Of a stretch of 64,000 nt of DNA, positions 52,643 to 61,877 are shown one piece after another. Position 1 is the first letter of the stretch. The number at the start of each line of letters is the position of its first letter. Where the stretch lies: the NCBI RefSeq assembly GCF_000775995.1, contig NZ_CP009227.1, positions 1 through 64,000 on the forward strand, given 5' to 3'. A program made the translations under genes and the position numbers. Source of the DNA: Treponema sp. OMZ 838. GTDB lineage: Bacteria > Spirochaetota > Spirochaetia > Treponematales > Treponemataceae. The notes beneath the pieces are model-generated. The model saw only the letters and a program-made list of their open reading frames with translations. It was not told the origin of the DNA and did no database searches.

Positions 52643-53044
52643 ATGAATAATAGGCGGGGACATAGAAAAGAAAACCGTTATACAGAAAATACCACGGTGA
52701 ATAATAAACCGCATATCAGCTCACAACACGAGGAACCTACCGAACTTTTTACCTGTACACGGTGCGGCAAACCGATCAAAGATTTAAGCGCCGCATTAGC
52801 GGATAAAACAGACGGCAAGCCTGTACATTTCGATTGCGTATTGAATTTTTTAAAGCAAAACGAAGTCTTACACGAAAATGAAGCGATTTCGTATATCGGT
52901 CAAGGCAGATTTGCCGTTATCAAATACGCTTCAATGGTAACGATGAAAGAATTCACTATCGTTAGAATCATCGAGTGGGAAGATAAAAACCAGCGCGCAG
53001 AATGGCGCGGCACCATTGCCGACCGTTTCAGCTTAATCGATTAA
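52643..53044 (+). CDS. Putative zinc-site protein
   Basis: 133 residues from the ATG at 52643 (an earlier ATG at 52631 touches the AAGGA ribosome site). A basic, Asn-rich N-terminus is followed by a probable zinc site: CTRCGKP near residue 37 and HFDC near 65, then a small beta domain (GRFAVIKY, FTIVRIIEW). Possibly an RNA-binding or ribosome-associated protein in view of its operon, but that is a guess. Last gene before the palindromic element. Confidence 0.5.
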   Translation: MNNRRGHRKENRYTENTTVNNKPHISSQHEEPTELFTCTRCGKPIKDLSAALADKTDGKPVHFDCVLNFLKQNEVLHENEAISYIGQGRFAVIKYASMVTMKEFTIVRIIEWEDKNQRAEWRGTIADRFSLID

Positions 53045-53106
53045 GTGAATAGCCTTTCCGTAAGCCTTTTGAAAATAGGAGTCTGAGGCTGTTGGGTGCT
53101 TTCCTT

Positions 53107-53292
53107 ACTGTGCGAAATTTTCCCAAAATTTCGCACAGTTTATTTCAGAAGAAGGGCAAATGCATCAGACGAATAAAGACAAATTCTGCGAAATTAAGAG
53201 GCTGTGAGACCATTTGAACCGCAAAGGTTCAATTCTGGTTGAACAGCCTCTTAATTTCGCAGGGCTGTAAAAAATACTCTGATGCGTTTATC
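53107..53292. repeat. Palindromic element, copy 2
   Basis: Contains a perfect 15-bp-arm palindrome (53107-53121 / 53125-53139, core TGTGCGAAATTTT), a second hairpin with 20-bp arms (53186-53205 / 53243-53262) enclosing a TTGAACC/GGTTCAA stem, and outer GCATCAGA (53162) / TCTGATGC (53278) words. The inner palindrome and the GGNAAAYGCATCA motif are the same as at 8616-8694. It fills the gap between the zinc-site gene and the leuS stop and may also act as a bidirectional terminator. Confidence 0.75.
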
Positions 53293-53299
53293 CTAAGCA

Positions 53300-55870
53300 T
53301 TAAAGAACGATATTTACCAACTTATTCGGAACCGTGATAACCTTTTTAGGCTGTTTATCGCTGAGGAAGCGCTGTGCGCCTTCCGTTTTTAAAGCGAGCG
53401 CTTCAAGCTCTGCCTTAGGCAAATCAACGGCTGCTTGAAATTTATCGCGCACCTTTCCGTTGATTTGCACGACAATCGTGCACTCGGAATCGATGCAAAA
53501 CTTTTCGACAAACATCGGCCACTGCGTATATGCAATTGTTTCCGTATGCCCTAACTTCTCCCACAGCTCTTCGGCAAGGTGCGGTGCGTAGGGCGCAAGC
53601 AGCTTGACAAATGCCTCCCATGCAAAGCGGGGCACGGTCTGATATTTTCCGAGCGTATTGACAAAAATCATCATCTGGCTGATTGCCGTGTTGAAGTTGA
53701 GCGATGCAGTATCTTCGGTTATCTTTTTAATGGACTTATTGAGGAGCTTGGTAATTTCCGCATGTTCCGGCATACTCATGTCGTTCACCGGACAGGAAAT
53801 AAGCTCTTTTTCGGAAATAGCCCAGATTTTCTCCAAGAAGCGGAAAATACCGATTAGCCCTTGCGTGTTCCACGGCTTGGACATATCGAGCGGCCCCATG
53901 AACATCTCATACATACGGCACGAATCGGCACCGTATTGAGCGATCATCTCATCAGGATTGATGACATTTTTTAAGCTCTTCGACATCTTTGCGATAACCC
54001 GCTTCAACTTTTCGCCGGTACTCTTTTCTTCAAAAGCATCATCACCGGTCTGCACAACCTCATCGACCGGCACGAGCGATCCGTTTGCACGCTGATATGC
54101 AAAGGAGGTAATCATCCCCTGATTCACCAACCGCATGAACGGTTCTTTGGTATGCACCACGCCTAAATCGTACAGTACCTTGTGCCAAAAGCGGGCATAG
54201 AGGAGGTGGAGTACCGCATGTTCCGCACCGCCGACGTAGAGATTAACAGGCATCCAATACGCTTCTTTCTCCTTGGCACAAAAACTGTGTGCATTATGAG
54301 GATCGAGATAGCGGAGATAGTACCAGCAGGAACCCGCCCATTGAGGCATGGTGTTTGTTTCGCGGTGGGCAGGGGCTCCGCAGTGCGGACACACGGTATT
54401 CACCCATTCGGTGATTTTAGCAAGCGGGCTTTCTCCCGTGTCGGAAGGGGTGTAACTGTCCGTTTCAGGCAAGGTAAGCGGTAAATCCTTTTCGTCCAGC
54501 GGAACGACGCCGCATTTTGGGCAATGCACCAACGGGATAGGTTCTCCCCAGTACCGCTGTCTGCTGAACACCCAGTCGCGGAGCTTATAATTAACGGCCT
54601 TTTTTCCGAAGCCGTTAGCGGCAGCGTAGTCGGTAACACGCTCTATCGCTTCCCGCGTCGGCAGTCCGGTAAATTCGCCTGAATTTACCGCATATCCGTC
54701 GGCTGCGGTACATGCTTGCGGTACTGCGCAGTAATCGCCCGCCGCTCCCTTTTTCTTCCATTCAGCTTCTGAGGCAACCGTCTGAATAACCGGCAGTGAG
54801 AAAACTTGAGCAAACTCCCAGTCGCGCTCATCATGCGCCGGAACCGCCATAATGGCGCCGGTTCCGTAAGAAACCAAAATATAATCGGAAATCCAAATCG
54901 GAATAGGTTCTTTTGTCAGCGGGTTTACCGCATAGGCACCGGTAAAGACGCCGGTTTTCTTTTTTGCAAGTTCAGTCCGTTCAAGGTCGGTTTTCTTTGC
55001 CGTCTCGTCAATATACTGCTGCACGGCGTCTTTTTGCGCCCCGCTGACAATGCGCATGACGAGCGGGTGTTCCGGAGCAAGCACGAGGTAGGTTGCCCCG
55101 AAAATAGTATCCGGCCGAGTGGTATATACGGTAATCTTTTCGCTTTCATACGGAGCGGCAAGGTGAAAGTCTATTTCCGCTCCGGTGCTTTTGCCGATCC
55201 AATTCCGCTGCATCATCTTAACGGACTGAGGCCAATCCAGTTCTTCCAAGTCCTCAAGGAGTCGCTCCGCATACGCAGTAATCTTGAGCATCCACTGCCG
55301 GACATTCTTGCGGACAACCTGTGTGCCGCACCGTTCGCAGCAGCCTTCTTTCACTTCCTCATTCGCAAGGCCGGTTAAGCAGCTCGGGCACCAGTTAATC
55401 GGCGCTTCCGTTTCGTAAGCCAAACCTTTTTTATACAGCTGTAAAAATATCCACTGTGTCCAACGGTAATAGTCCACATCCGAAGTTGCAAGCTCGCGAT
55501 CCCAGTCGTAGGAAAAACCGAACGCCTGTATTTGTCTCCGGAAGGTATCGATATTTTCTTTTGTCGTAATACGCGGGTGAGTACCGGTCTTAATTGCGTA
55601 ATTTTCCGCCGGTAAGCCGAAGGAGTCAAACCCCATCGGGTGCAGTACCGCGTATCCGTTCATGCGGAGGTACCGGCAATAAATATCGGTTGCCGTATAC
55701 CCTTCCGGGTGCCCGACATGCAAGCCAGCTCCCGACGGATACGGAAACATATCCAATACATACGCCCGTTTTTCCGGCGGATAATTTTCATCTTCGGTTA
55801 CTTTAAACGTCTTATGATCTTTCCAATATTTCTGCCATTTTTTTTCAATATCGCTAAAAGGATAGGACAT
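53300..55870 (-). CDS. leuS: Leucyl-tRNA synthetase
   Basis: 856 residues. HIGH motif as [12 protein letters not shown], the editing domain with the [12 protein letters not shown] threonine-rich signature, a zinc-type cysteine region (CPKCG ... CPHCG), the KMSKS loop [10 protein letters not shown] and the C-terminal domain ending in [10 protein letters not shown]. Charges tRNA-Leu. AAAGGAG lies 8 nt before the ATG. Monocistronic on the minus strand. Confidence 0.98.
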   Translation of the reverse strand: MSYPFSDIEKKWQKYWKDHKTFKVTEDENYPPEKRAYVLDMFPYPSGAGLHVGHPEGYTATDIYCRYLRMNGYAVLHPMGFDSFGLPAENYAIKTGTHPRITTKENIDTFRRQIQAFGFSYDWDRELATSDVDYYRWTQWIFLQLYKKGLAYETEAPINWCPSCLTGLANEEVKEGCCERCGTQVVRKNVRQWMLKITAYAERLLEDLEELDWPQSVKMMQRNWIGKSTGAEIDFHLAAPYESEKITVYTTRPDTIFGATYLVLAPEHPLVMRIVSGAQKDAVQQYIDETAKKTDLERTELAKKKTGVFTGAYAVNPLTKEPIPIWISDYILVSYGTGAIMAVPAHDERDWEFAQVFSLPVIQTVASEAEWKKKGAAGDYCAVPQACTAADGYAVNSGEFTGLPTREAIERVTDYAAANGFGKKAVNYKLRDWVFSRQRYWGEPIPLVHCPKCGVVPLDEKDLPLTLPETDSYTPSDTGESPLAKITEWVNTVCPHCGAPAHRETNTMPQWAGSCWYYLRYLDPHNAHSFCAKEKEAYWMPVNLYVGGAEHAVLHLLYARFWHKVLYDLGVVHTKEPFMRLVNQGMITSFAYQRANGSLVPVDEVVQTGDDAFEEKSTGEKLKRVIAKMSKSLKNVINPDEMIAQYGADSCRMYEMFMGPLDMSKPWNTQGLIGIFRFLEKIWAISEKELISCPVNDMSMPEHAEITKLLNKSIKKITEDTASLNFNTAISQMMIFVNTLGKYQTVPRFAWEAFVKLLAPYAPHLAEELWEKLGHTETIAYTQWPMFVEKFCIDSECTIVVQINGKVRDKFQAAVDLPKAELEALALKTEGAQRFLSDKQPKKVITVPNKLVNIVL

Positions 55871-55935
55871 TATATAACTCCTTTGTATAAAACATGTTAG
55901 AGGTTTTCCTTAGGTTGAGTTTACGATAACATCTA

Positions 55936-56220
55936 TTATAGAAGAATTATTTTTTTACTGTTGGTTTTGGTGATACCGAACACCCGTAAAATATTCTCTG
56001 CGGTATAATCCGAATGGGCTAATTTATTGTAATAATCTGCAACGGTCTGCAACTCTTCTTGAGAATCATCATAGACAGCAAAAGCCGCTGCACTACGGAA
56101 AGCGCCTGCCTCAAGTAATTCCGTCAAAGTCTTACTGCTATTTTTAGTACGCCGTTCTTTATCGACCACCGCAGCCGCACTGTCATATCCGATCGTACTG
56201 ATAAAATCATTTTTTGTCAT
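55936..56220 (-). CDS. Hypothetical protein after rubredoxin
   Basis: 94 residues, mostly helical, with a Lys/Thr-rich central segment and the phrase LAHSDYTAENILRVFGI near the end. The start lies 14 nt after the rubredoxin stop, so the two are co-transcribed. No motif or cysteine pair. The function might be linked to oxidative-stress or electron-transfer use of rubredoxin, but only by position. Confidence 0.6.
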   Translation of the reverse strand: MTKNDFISTIGYDSAAAVVDKERRTKNSSKTLTELLEAGAFRSAAAFAVYDDSQEELQTVADYYNKLAHSDYTAENILRVFGITKTNSKKIILL

Positions 56221-56234
56221 ATTACACTCCTGGT

Positions 56235-56393
56235 TTAAACCTTTTTAAATCCTTCCTTCGAAACGCCGCAGAGCGGACATACCCACGTATTGGGCAAATC
56301 TTCAAATTGAGTACCGGGTTTAATGTTACCTTCAGGATCGCCGGTATTAGGATCATACTCATAACCGCATAAATCGCATACATATTTATCCAT
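56235..56393 (-). CDS. rub: Rubredoxin
   Basis: 52 residues from the ATG at 56393, preceded by AGGGAGTGGGG; the frame continues upstream but without a start signal. Two iron-binding loops [10 protein letters not shown] and [11 protein letters not shown] and the conserved [11 protein letters not shown] and WVCP segments. A single-electron carrier; in treponemes it donates to superoxide reductase (neelaredoxin). Confidence 0.95.
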   Translation of the reverse strand: MDKYVCDLCGYEYDPNTGDPEGNIKPGTQFEDLPNTWVCPLCGVSKEGFKKV

Positions 56394-56525
56394 ACCCCAC
56401 TCCCTTTTCCATAATGCTTTAAGTATGACCAATACTATACGAGTTTTACAGCGGTTTTACAAGTAGGAGCAGAATACGGAAGCGGCGGCTATATAGAGAA
56501 GTATTAGAACCTCTGCAAATGCGGC

Positions 56526-56554
56526 TTGCTTTTTAGGTCTCTTTTTCTTATAGT
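56526..56554 (+). promoter_or_regulatory. Promoter of the 56564 gene
   Basis: TTGCTT (56526-56531), 17-bp spacer, TATAGT (56549-56554), ending 9 nt before the ATG. Divergent from the rubredoxin gene. Confidence 0.55.
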
Positions 56555-56563
56555 AACATCCTT

Positions 56564-56938
56564 ATGAATATCCTCGAAAAATTTTATAGCGATGCACGAC
56601 GACGAACGGAAAAATTATCTGATCCTGCATTCCGGCAAGAACTGTGTACATTTTTTGTTCAAACAATCCGCAGTTACGATAAAAGCCTACTTCCATTAGC
56701 GGAAGATTCGGCTGAATACTGGCTACGCACGCATCTACAAGATACAAAAGAAGACGCCGTCAACTGGTTCTATACCGTCTTTGCCCTCTTTGACGACAGC
56801 TTCGGCAGCGATATGGATTTTTCTGATGAAGATTGGGAAGAACTGCACGCAATTGTTTCGGCAGCGGCGGAAACACTCGATATGCACACCGTAAGCGCCA
56901 TTATGAGCGTTATGGTTGAACGGAATAAGCTGGAATAG
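56564..56938 (+). CDS. Small acidic hypothetical protein
   Basis: 124 residues, helical and strongly acidic in its second half (DMDFSDEDWEELHAIV), ending with VMVERNKLE. No signal peptide or cysteine pair. It is followed after 11 nt by a radical-SAM gene on the same strand. No ribosome site; the promoter lies so close that the message is likely leaderless. No family recognised. Confidence 0.55.
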   Translation: MNILEKFYSDARRRTEKLSDPAFRQELCTFFVQTIRSYDKSLLPLAEDSAEYWLRTHLQDTKEDAVNWFYTVFALFDDSFGSDMDFSDEDWEELHAIVSAAAETLDMHTVSAIMSVMVERNKLE

Positions 56939-56949
56939 GAACGGTATTT

Positions 56950-57942
56950 GTGATACGGGATTTTTGCTGCATAGAATATGAGCACTGTACCGCCTGTCCA
57001 AAGCGCTGCGGGGTAAATAGGAACGCCGGAGAGCGAGGTTTTTGCGGAGAAACGGCGGAGCTGCGCATTGCATGGGCAGGGTTACACTTTGGAGAAGAGC
57101 CTCCGGTAAGCGGAGCGGGCGGTTCGGGAACGATATTCCTTACCGGCTGTAATCTCCGCTGTGTTTTTTGCCAAAACTTTCAAATTTCGCAAGAGGGTAT
57201 GGGACGTGCCGTAACGGAACAGGAATTTATCGAAATATGCCTAACACTCCAGAACGCGGGAGCGGAAAACATCAACATCGTTACGGGCAGTCATGCGGTG
57301 CCGGCTTTGGGGGCAGGGCTCCGAGCCGCAAAGCAGCACGGTTTAACTGTTCCTGTCGTGTGGAACTCCTCCGCCTATGAAACGGCGGAAGCGCTCGAAT
57401 CGATTGCAGATACCGTCGACGGATGGCTGCCCGACCTCAAAACGCTTAATCCCGAAACATCCCGCCGTGTTTTTGCCGCTCCGGATTATCCCGAACAAGC
57501 CTGTGCTGCAATCGAGACAATGGCACGGCTTTCTCCCCTCAACCTTACCCCGCCCGATGAGCAGTATCCGTTCGGTAAAATGCTGTCAGGCGTTATTGTC
57601 CGGCATCTTGCGCTTCCGGGAAAATTAGAGGATTCGCAAGCGGTACTCCGTTGGTTCGCTCAAAAGCTTAAAGGCAAGGCGCTGCTTTCGCTGATGACTC
57701 AGTACACGCCCATTACGGCAAATCCGAAAGCACGGCGCATCGACGCTTTTTCCAACCGCTTACTCGATGAATCCGAGGATATCCAACTGCGTACCTTCCT
57801 TGAAGATTTAAACATCGACGACGGTTTTTATCAAGAATTGGTAAGCGACTTGGATTGGCTCCCCGATTTTAACCGTGTACATACCTTTTCTTCCGCACTG
57901 TCAAAACCGCTCTGGCATTGGAAAACCGGCTGGGTACATTAA
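56950..57942 (+). CDS. PflA-like radical SAM protein
   Basis: 330 residues, GTG start at 56950 with AGGAAC 9 nt upstream. An N-terminal cysteine group (CTACPKRCGVNR and GFCGE) precedes the radical-SAM motif TGCNLRCVFCQNF (Cys near 67, 71, 74). This double-cysteine layout is the one annotated as pyruvate-formate-lyase-activating-like in many anaerobes; the true substrate is unknown. The partial TIM barrel follows (VTGSHAVPAL, VWNSSAYE, DLKTLNPE). No glycyl-radical target gene is nearby, but the mini glycyl-radical protein at 46678 is in the same genome. Confidence 0.85.
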   Translation: MIRDFCCIEYEHCTACPKRCGVNRNAGERGFCGETAELRIAWAGLHFGEEPPVSGAGGSGTIFLTGCNLRCVFCQNFQISQEGMGRAVTEQEFIEICLTLQNAGAENINIVTGSHAVPALGAGLRAAKQHGLTVPVVWNSSAYETAEALESIADTVDGWLPDLKTLNPETSRRVFAAPDYPEQACAAIETMARLSPLNLTPPDEQYPFGKMLSGVIVRHLALPGKLEDSQAVLRWFAQKLKGKALLSLMTQYTPITANPKARRIDAFSNRLLDESEDIQLRTFLEDLNIDDGFYQELVSDLDWLPDFNRVHTFSSALSKPLWHWKTGWVH

Positions 57943-57975
57943 CATTTATTTTCAGCTGCATCCTTTAAGTTCCGT

Positions 57976-58005
57976 GGTAACGAAGTACAGTCTAACTTCG
58001 TTACC
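57976..58005. terminator. Bidirectional hairpin between convergent genes
   Basis: GGTAACGAAGT and ACTTCGTTACC, 11-bp perfect arms with an 8-nt loop, between the radical-SAM gene and the TRAP permease gene that converge here. Confidence 0.65.
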
Positions 58006-58021
58006 TCTGTTCTCCGGATGC

Positions 58022-59986
58022 CTAGGCGGCTGCGTGCCGTGCTTCTCTCCGCGCGAGTATGCGCTGGATAAAGATAGACGCAACAAAGATCCCGACGCCG
58101 GCAAGGTCGGTTAATAAGGCGCTGTCGATGAGCAAGAACGCTCCTGCAAGCATCAAGAGCCGCATGAAAATATTCACCTTAGTGTGGAAATACCCTTCTA
58201 CAGCGGCGCTGATTAAAAAGACGCCGACGCATGCGGTAAGCGCAACCTGAATACCCTGCCAAATATTCGTATCCATTAATAGCAGCTGATTATTGTAGAC
58301 GAACATATACGGAATAATAAAACCGGCGAGCGCCAGCTTAATGGATACAATTCCCGTCTTCATCGGATTACCGCCCGATATACCTGCTGCGGCAAATGAG
58401 GCAAGCGCAACCGGCGGCGTAATATTGGCGAACATCGCAAAGTAGAAGCAGAACAGGTGGGCAGCCAACGGCGCAATGCCGAGCTCTATCAGCGCAGGAG
58501 CCGCAATCGTTACGGTAATGATGTACGCAGGAATACTCGGTAAGCCCATACCAAGCAGCATACAGGTAACCATCGTAAAGACAAGCGTCAGCAACAAGCT
58601 CTTTCCGCCGAGCGAGATAATCGCACTTGCCATATTGATGGTAAAGCCGGTTAAGCTCGACACACCGATAACGATACCGACACAAGCACAGGCAATCGCA
58701 ACCGATACCGTCGATTTTGCGGAAGCGACAAAAGCAGCCTCTATATCTTTTAAGCTCATGCGCGTTTCTTTTTTAAGCTGCGCAATAATGATTGTCAAAA
58801 TGATGGTTAAAAAAGCACCTTTGATAACGGTATAACCGCTAAAGAACAGCATATACACCAAGAATAAAATCGGGATGGTCAGATGCCAGTACATTTTCAG
58901 CGTTTCTTTCACCTTGGGCAGCTGATCTTTCGGCATACCGTCGAGTTTGTCCTTCGACGCACGCAGCTGAATCTGGAAGATAATACCCAAATAGTAAATC
59001 AGCGCGGGGATAGCCGCCGCAACGACAATCTCTTTGTATTTAATACCGAGCGTTTCCGCCATAATAAATGCGGCTGCACCCATAATCGGCGGTAAGAGCT
59101 GACCACCTACGGAAGCAGTTGACGAAACCGCACCGGAGAATTCTTTGCTGTACCCGATTTTCTTCATAAGCGGAATGGTGAACGAACCGGTAGTAACGAC
59201 ATTCGCAATTGCAGAGCCATTGATACTTCCGAGCAAGCCCGCTGCAATAACTGCGACCTTTGCAGGGCCGCCTTTCGTATGCCCCGCCAAACCGATAGCA
59301 ATGTCATTAAAGAATTTTCCCATTCCGCATTTATTCATAATTTCGCCGAATACGATGAATAAGAAAATGTACGTTGAAGAAACGTTGACCGACGTGCCGT
59401 AAATGCCTTCCGTATTGGAAAAGAGGTGCCCAATCAATTTAGGCCATTTAAAACCTCTATGCAAAAACAGACCCGGCACGTTTATCGGGATAAGCCCCTG
59501 ACGAGCGCCCATCAGCGCATAAATCATAAAGATAATGCCGATAACCGGTAATGCCCAACCCGTAATCCGCCGTGCAGCCTCTATTACCAATGCAACCAAT
59601 ATGGTCCCCATGATAACGTCCGTCAGGTTTGCATCCCCTACCCTGTCAATGATAGCTTGATAATTCACCCACATGTAGACGGGAATGATAACGGACAAAA
59701 TCATCAGTATGTAATCATACCATGCGATAACTTTTCTACTCGATCTTTTAAATGCAGGATAGATTGCAAAAGTCATCAACAAAATCATGCCGACGTGAAT
59801 GGAACGATGGCGCAAGGTCTCCGGCCGGATATAGCCGGAAGCATACGCCAAATGGTAAAAGGTAACCAGCAGTGCTGTCCACTTGAGAATTTTTGTAAAA
59901 ATCGGGTTAACAAAGTTTCGAGTTCTACTTTCCCGTTCAAATTCTTCCAAGAGAGCCTTTTGGTCTATTGTTTTTTCTGTAGCCAA
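58022..59986 (-). CDS. TAXI-type TRAP transporter fused permease
   Basis: 654 residues, start TTG at 59986 with GAGGAG 6 nt upstream (no better ATG near). About 16-18 transmembrane helices: the small DctQ-like part first, followed by the large DctM-like part (GLLGSINGSAIANVVTTGSFTIPLMKKIGY and GMGLPSIPAYI). This 4TM/12TM fusion is typical of TAXI TRAP systems (TIGR02123). It imports an organic acid using the sodium gradient. Partners are the TAXI receptor at 60614 and the DUF1850 lipoprotein between them. Confidence 0.92.
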   Translation of the reverse strand: MATEKTIDQKALLEEFERESRTRNFVNPIFTKILKWTALLVTFYHLAYASGYIRPETLRHRSIHVGMILLMTFAIYPAFKRSSRKVIAWYDYILMILSVIIPVYMWVNYQAIIDRVGDANLTDVIMGTILVALVIEAARRITGWALPVIGIIFMIYALMGARQGLIPINVPGLFLHRGFKWPKLIGHLFSNTEGIYGTSVNVSSTYIFLFIVFGEIMNKCGMGKFFNDIAIGLAGHTKGGPAKVAVIAAGLLGSINGSAIANVVTTGSFTIPLMKKIGYSKEFSGAVSSTASVGGQLLPPIMGAAAFIMAETLGIKYKEIVVAAAIPALIYYLGIIFQIQLRASKDKLDGMPKDQLPKVKETLKMYWHLTIPILFLVYMLFFSGYTVIKGAFLTIILTIIIAQLKKETRMSLKDIEAAFVASAKSTVSVAIACACVGIVIGVSSLTGFTINMASAIISLGGKSLLLTLVFTMVTCMLLGMGLPSIPAYIITVTIAAPALIELGIAPLAAHLFCFYFAMFANITPPVALASFAAAGISGGNPMKTGIVSIKLALAGFIIPYMFVYNNQLLLMDTNIWQGIQVALTACVGVFLISAAVEGYFHTKVNIFMRLLMLAGAFLLIDSALLTDLAGVGIFVASIFIQRILARREARHAAA

Positions 59987-60097
59987 GATGTACTCCTCAA
60001 TGGGGCATCGCTATTCCGAAGGATACGAAGCAAATCTAATCACGTTTTTAGCGATTGCCCGATCATAATGAAGAAGCGGTACAGTCTTACGACGGTA

Positions 60098-60601
60098 TCA
60101 GCGCTTCTTCTGTAAGCCTAACCGTATTTTTGCTCGCTGGGGAAGCTCTTCTCCCCGTATGAGCACGGTATCATTTATCGTGATGTTTTTGAGATGTTTT
60201 TGCGAATGGATCCAATTAAACTCTTTGAACACACTGCCTTCTATATTTTCCATATAGATAAACCCGTCCTCATATCGGTAGGTACAGTCCATCTCCGCCG
60301 GAATACCGGCGCCGAAACCTTGAACGGCAATGGTAAAAAGTTTAAACGTATGTTCATCGGTTACCCGATAAAATTCTTTCCATAAGACATGTTCAAACGA
60401 ATGTTCCCACTCAAACGAAAGAACATCGCCTGTCTGCACTGTTTGAATGCAATACCGTTCTTTCGTTACCTGATTGGAAATTTCGATAGTCTCATCGGAG
60501 GAACAGCCTAACGGCAGCAGTACGGCGACAATAAGCAGGCACACTTTATGCAAGAATGCCCGCGTAGGCATGAGCCACAATGCAGCAAAAAGCCGTTCCA
60601 T
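60098..60601 (-). CDS. DUF1850 lipoprotein of the TRAP operon
   Basis: 167 residues. Lipobox LPLGC with Cys near residue 33; the mature domain has the DUF1850 pattern (VLSFEWEHSFEHVLWKEFYRV and YEDGFIYMENI). Genes of this family sit almost always between a TAXI receptor and its fused permease, as here (12 nt after the receptor stop), so it is probably a periplasmic accessory subunit. The start could instead be the second Met at 60571. Confidence 0.75.
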   Translation of the reverse strand: MERLFAALWLMPTRAFLHKVCLLIVAVLLPLGCSSDETIEISNQVTKERYCIQTVQTGDVLSFEWEHSFEHVLWKEFYRVTDEHTFKLFTIAVQGFGAGIPAEMDCTYRYEDGFIYMENIEGSVFKEFNWIHSQKHLKNITINDTVLIRGEELPQRAKIRLGLQKKR

Positions 60602-60613
60602 CCAACGTATCCG

Positions 60614-61618
60614 TTAATTCTGCGGAGTCTTAAAACCTTTTTCCTGCCAGAATTTTACAGCGCCCGGATGCAGCGGAATTTTCACATCCTCTACACCGAA
60701 GGACAAATCGATATGCTTATTTGCCGCATTGTGCGATGCTTTAATCGTCGAAATATTATCGAAGATAACAGTCAGCATATCATATACGACCTCTTCTGAA
60801 AGTTCGCTGTTTACCAGCATGATGTTATATACAAAAACGGTATTAACATCTGCAGTGTTGTTATAGGTATTTGCCGGAATGATCGTCTGTGAGAAGAACG
60901 GATACTTTTGAATCAGAGCATCCCGACCTGCTCCATCAATCGGAACAATTTCCATATCATAGCTGGTAGCAAGCTCCATAATCGTTCCATTCGGAAGACC
61001 GGACGTAACAAAAGCTGCATCGCACTGACCGTTTTTCATTTGATCGATTGCTTCACCGTATGACAGATAGTCAACCTTGCTATCGGCATACGTCATACCG
61101 TAGGCTTCATAAATCATACGGGCATTTAACTCAACACCGGAGTTTGCAGCACCGACGCCGACACGTTTTCCTTTCAAATCTGCAACGGTTTTGATACCGG
61201 ATTTGCGCAGTGTTACGAGCTGTACATAATTCGGCCACAAACGCATACAAGCAGTCAGCTTAGGATTCGCTTTACCTTCATAGGCGCCGAAGCCCTTATA
61301 TGCCTGCATAACGGAGTCCTGCATTGCGATTGCAAGCTCCGCTTCACCCTTCGAGATCATCGAAATGTTTTCGGCTGATGCGCCGGTCGCTTGTGAACTG
61401 GTATTATACCCAGCCGATTTTAATGCTTCTGCGAAAGCTCCGCCGATCGGGAAATAAATACCGCTTGTAGGGCCTGTTGCAACTGTGACAAACTCTTTTG
61501 TTCTGTCAAGGTGATGCTCGGATTTTTCGCCGCTGCCGCTTTTTTCACAGCCGATTGTTGTCATCGCAATCAATGCCACCATACACAGCAATCCGAAAGT
61601 TACTCTTACTGTTTTCAT
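60614..61618 (-). CDS. TAXI family TRAP solute receptor (lipoprotein)
   Basis: 334 residues from the ATG at 61618, which has AGGAGAAGG in front. Lipobox TIGC with Cys24 after a clear signal. Typical TAXI sequence: VTVATGPTSGIYFPIGGAFAE, QATGASAENISMI, AELAIAMQDS, LWPNYVQLVTL. It captures the solute and passes it to the fused permease. The 5' region consists of the tandem 99-bp repeats with hairpins, so its expression may be set by that leader. Confidence 0.92.
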   Translation of the reverse strand: MKTVRVTFGLLCMVALIAMTTIGCEKSGSGEKSEHHLDRTKEFVTVATGPTSGIYFPIGGAFAEALKSAGYNTSSQATGASAENISMISKGEAELAIAMQDSVMQAYKGFGAYEGKANPKLTACMRLWPNYVQLVTLRKSGIKTVADLKGKRVGVGAANSGVELNARMIYEAYGMTYADSKVDYLSYGEAIDQMKNGQCDAAFVTSGLPNGTIMELATSYDMEIVPIDGAGRDALIQKYPFFSQTIIPANTYNNTADVNTVFVYNIMLVNSELSEEVVYDMLTVIFDNISTIKASHNAANKHIDLSFGVEDVKIPLHPGAVKFWQEKGFKTPQN

Positions 61619-61622
61619 ACCT

Positions 61623-61721
61623 TCTCCTATAAAAGTTTTTGCAGGATGTTTCAACATCCGAAAAAACTTTTAGCCATGCGCGTTACGCGCATCCGTAAAT
61701 AATCGAGTTTGCAACGCAAAC
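61623..61721 (-). repeat. 99-bp leader repeat, copy A
   Basis: Includes the ribosome site of the TAXI receptor gene (ATAGGAGA on the minus strand). Carries three hairpins: a long one with GGATGTT/AACATCC at its tip flanked by AAAAGT/ACTTTT, then ATGCGCG/CGCGCAT, then GTTTGC/GCAAAC. It is about 92% identical to copy B at 61770. Confidence 0.9.
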
Positions 61722-61725
61722 TTGA

Positions 61726-61766
61726 GATAAAAAGTACCGGCGCCATTTCAGACGGTACTTTTTATC
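61726..61766. terminator. Hairpin between the two 99-bp repeats
   Basis: 14-bp perfect arms GATAAAAAGTACCG (61726-61739) and CGGTACTTTTTATC (61753-61766) with a 13-nt loop. It can act as an intrinsic terminator in both directions and would end the chemoreceptor transcript or attenuate the TRAP operon. Confidence 0.75.
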
Positions 61767-61769
61767 ATA

Positions 61770-61868
61770 TCTCCTATAAAAGTCTTTTTCGGATGTTTCA
61801 ACATCCAAAAAAACTTTTAGTCATGCGCGTTACGCGCATCCGCAAATAATCGAGTTTGCAACGCAAAC
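61770..61868 (-). repeat. 99-bp leader repeat, copy B
   Basis: Same length and hairpins as copy A, including a duplicate ATAGGAGA ribosome-site word that here is not followed by a start codon. It begins 9 nt after the chemoreceptor stop codon. Confidence 0.9.
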
Positions 61869-61877
61869 CTTCTTTGA

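Noticed and set aside
54806-55378. Plus-strand frame of 190 codons within leuS
   Set aside because: Antisense to conserved leuS domains; Arg/Phe-rich and motif-free.
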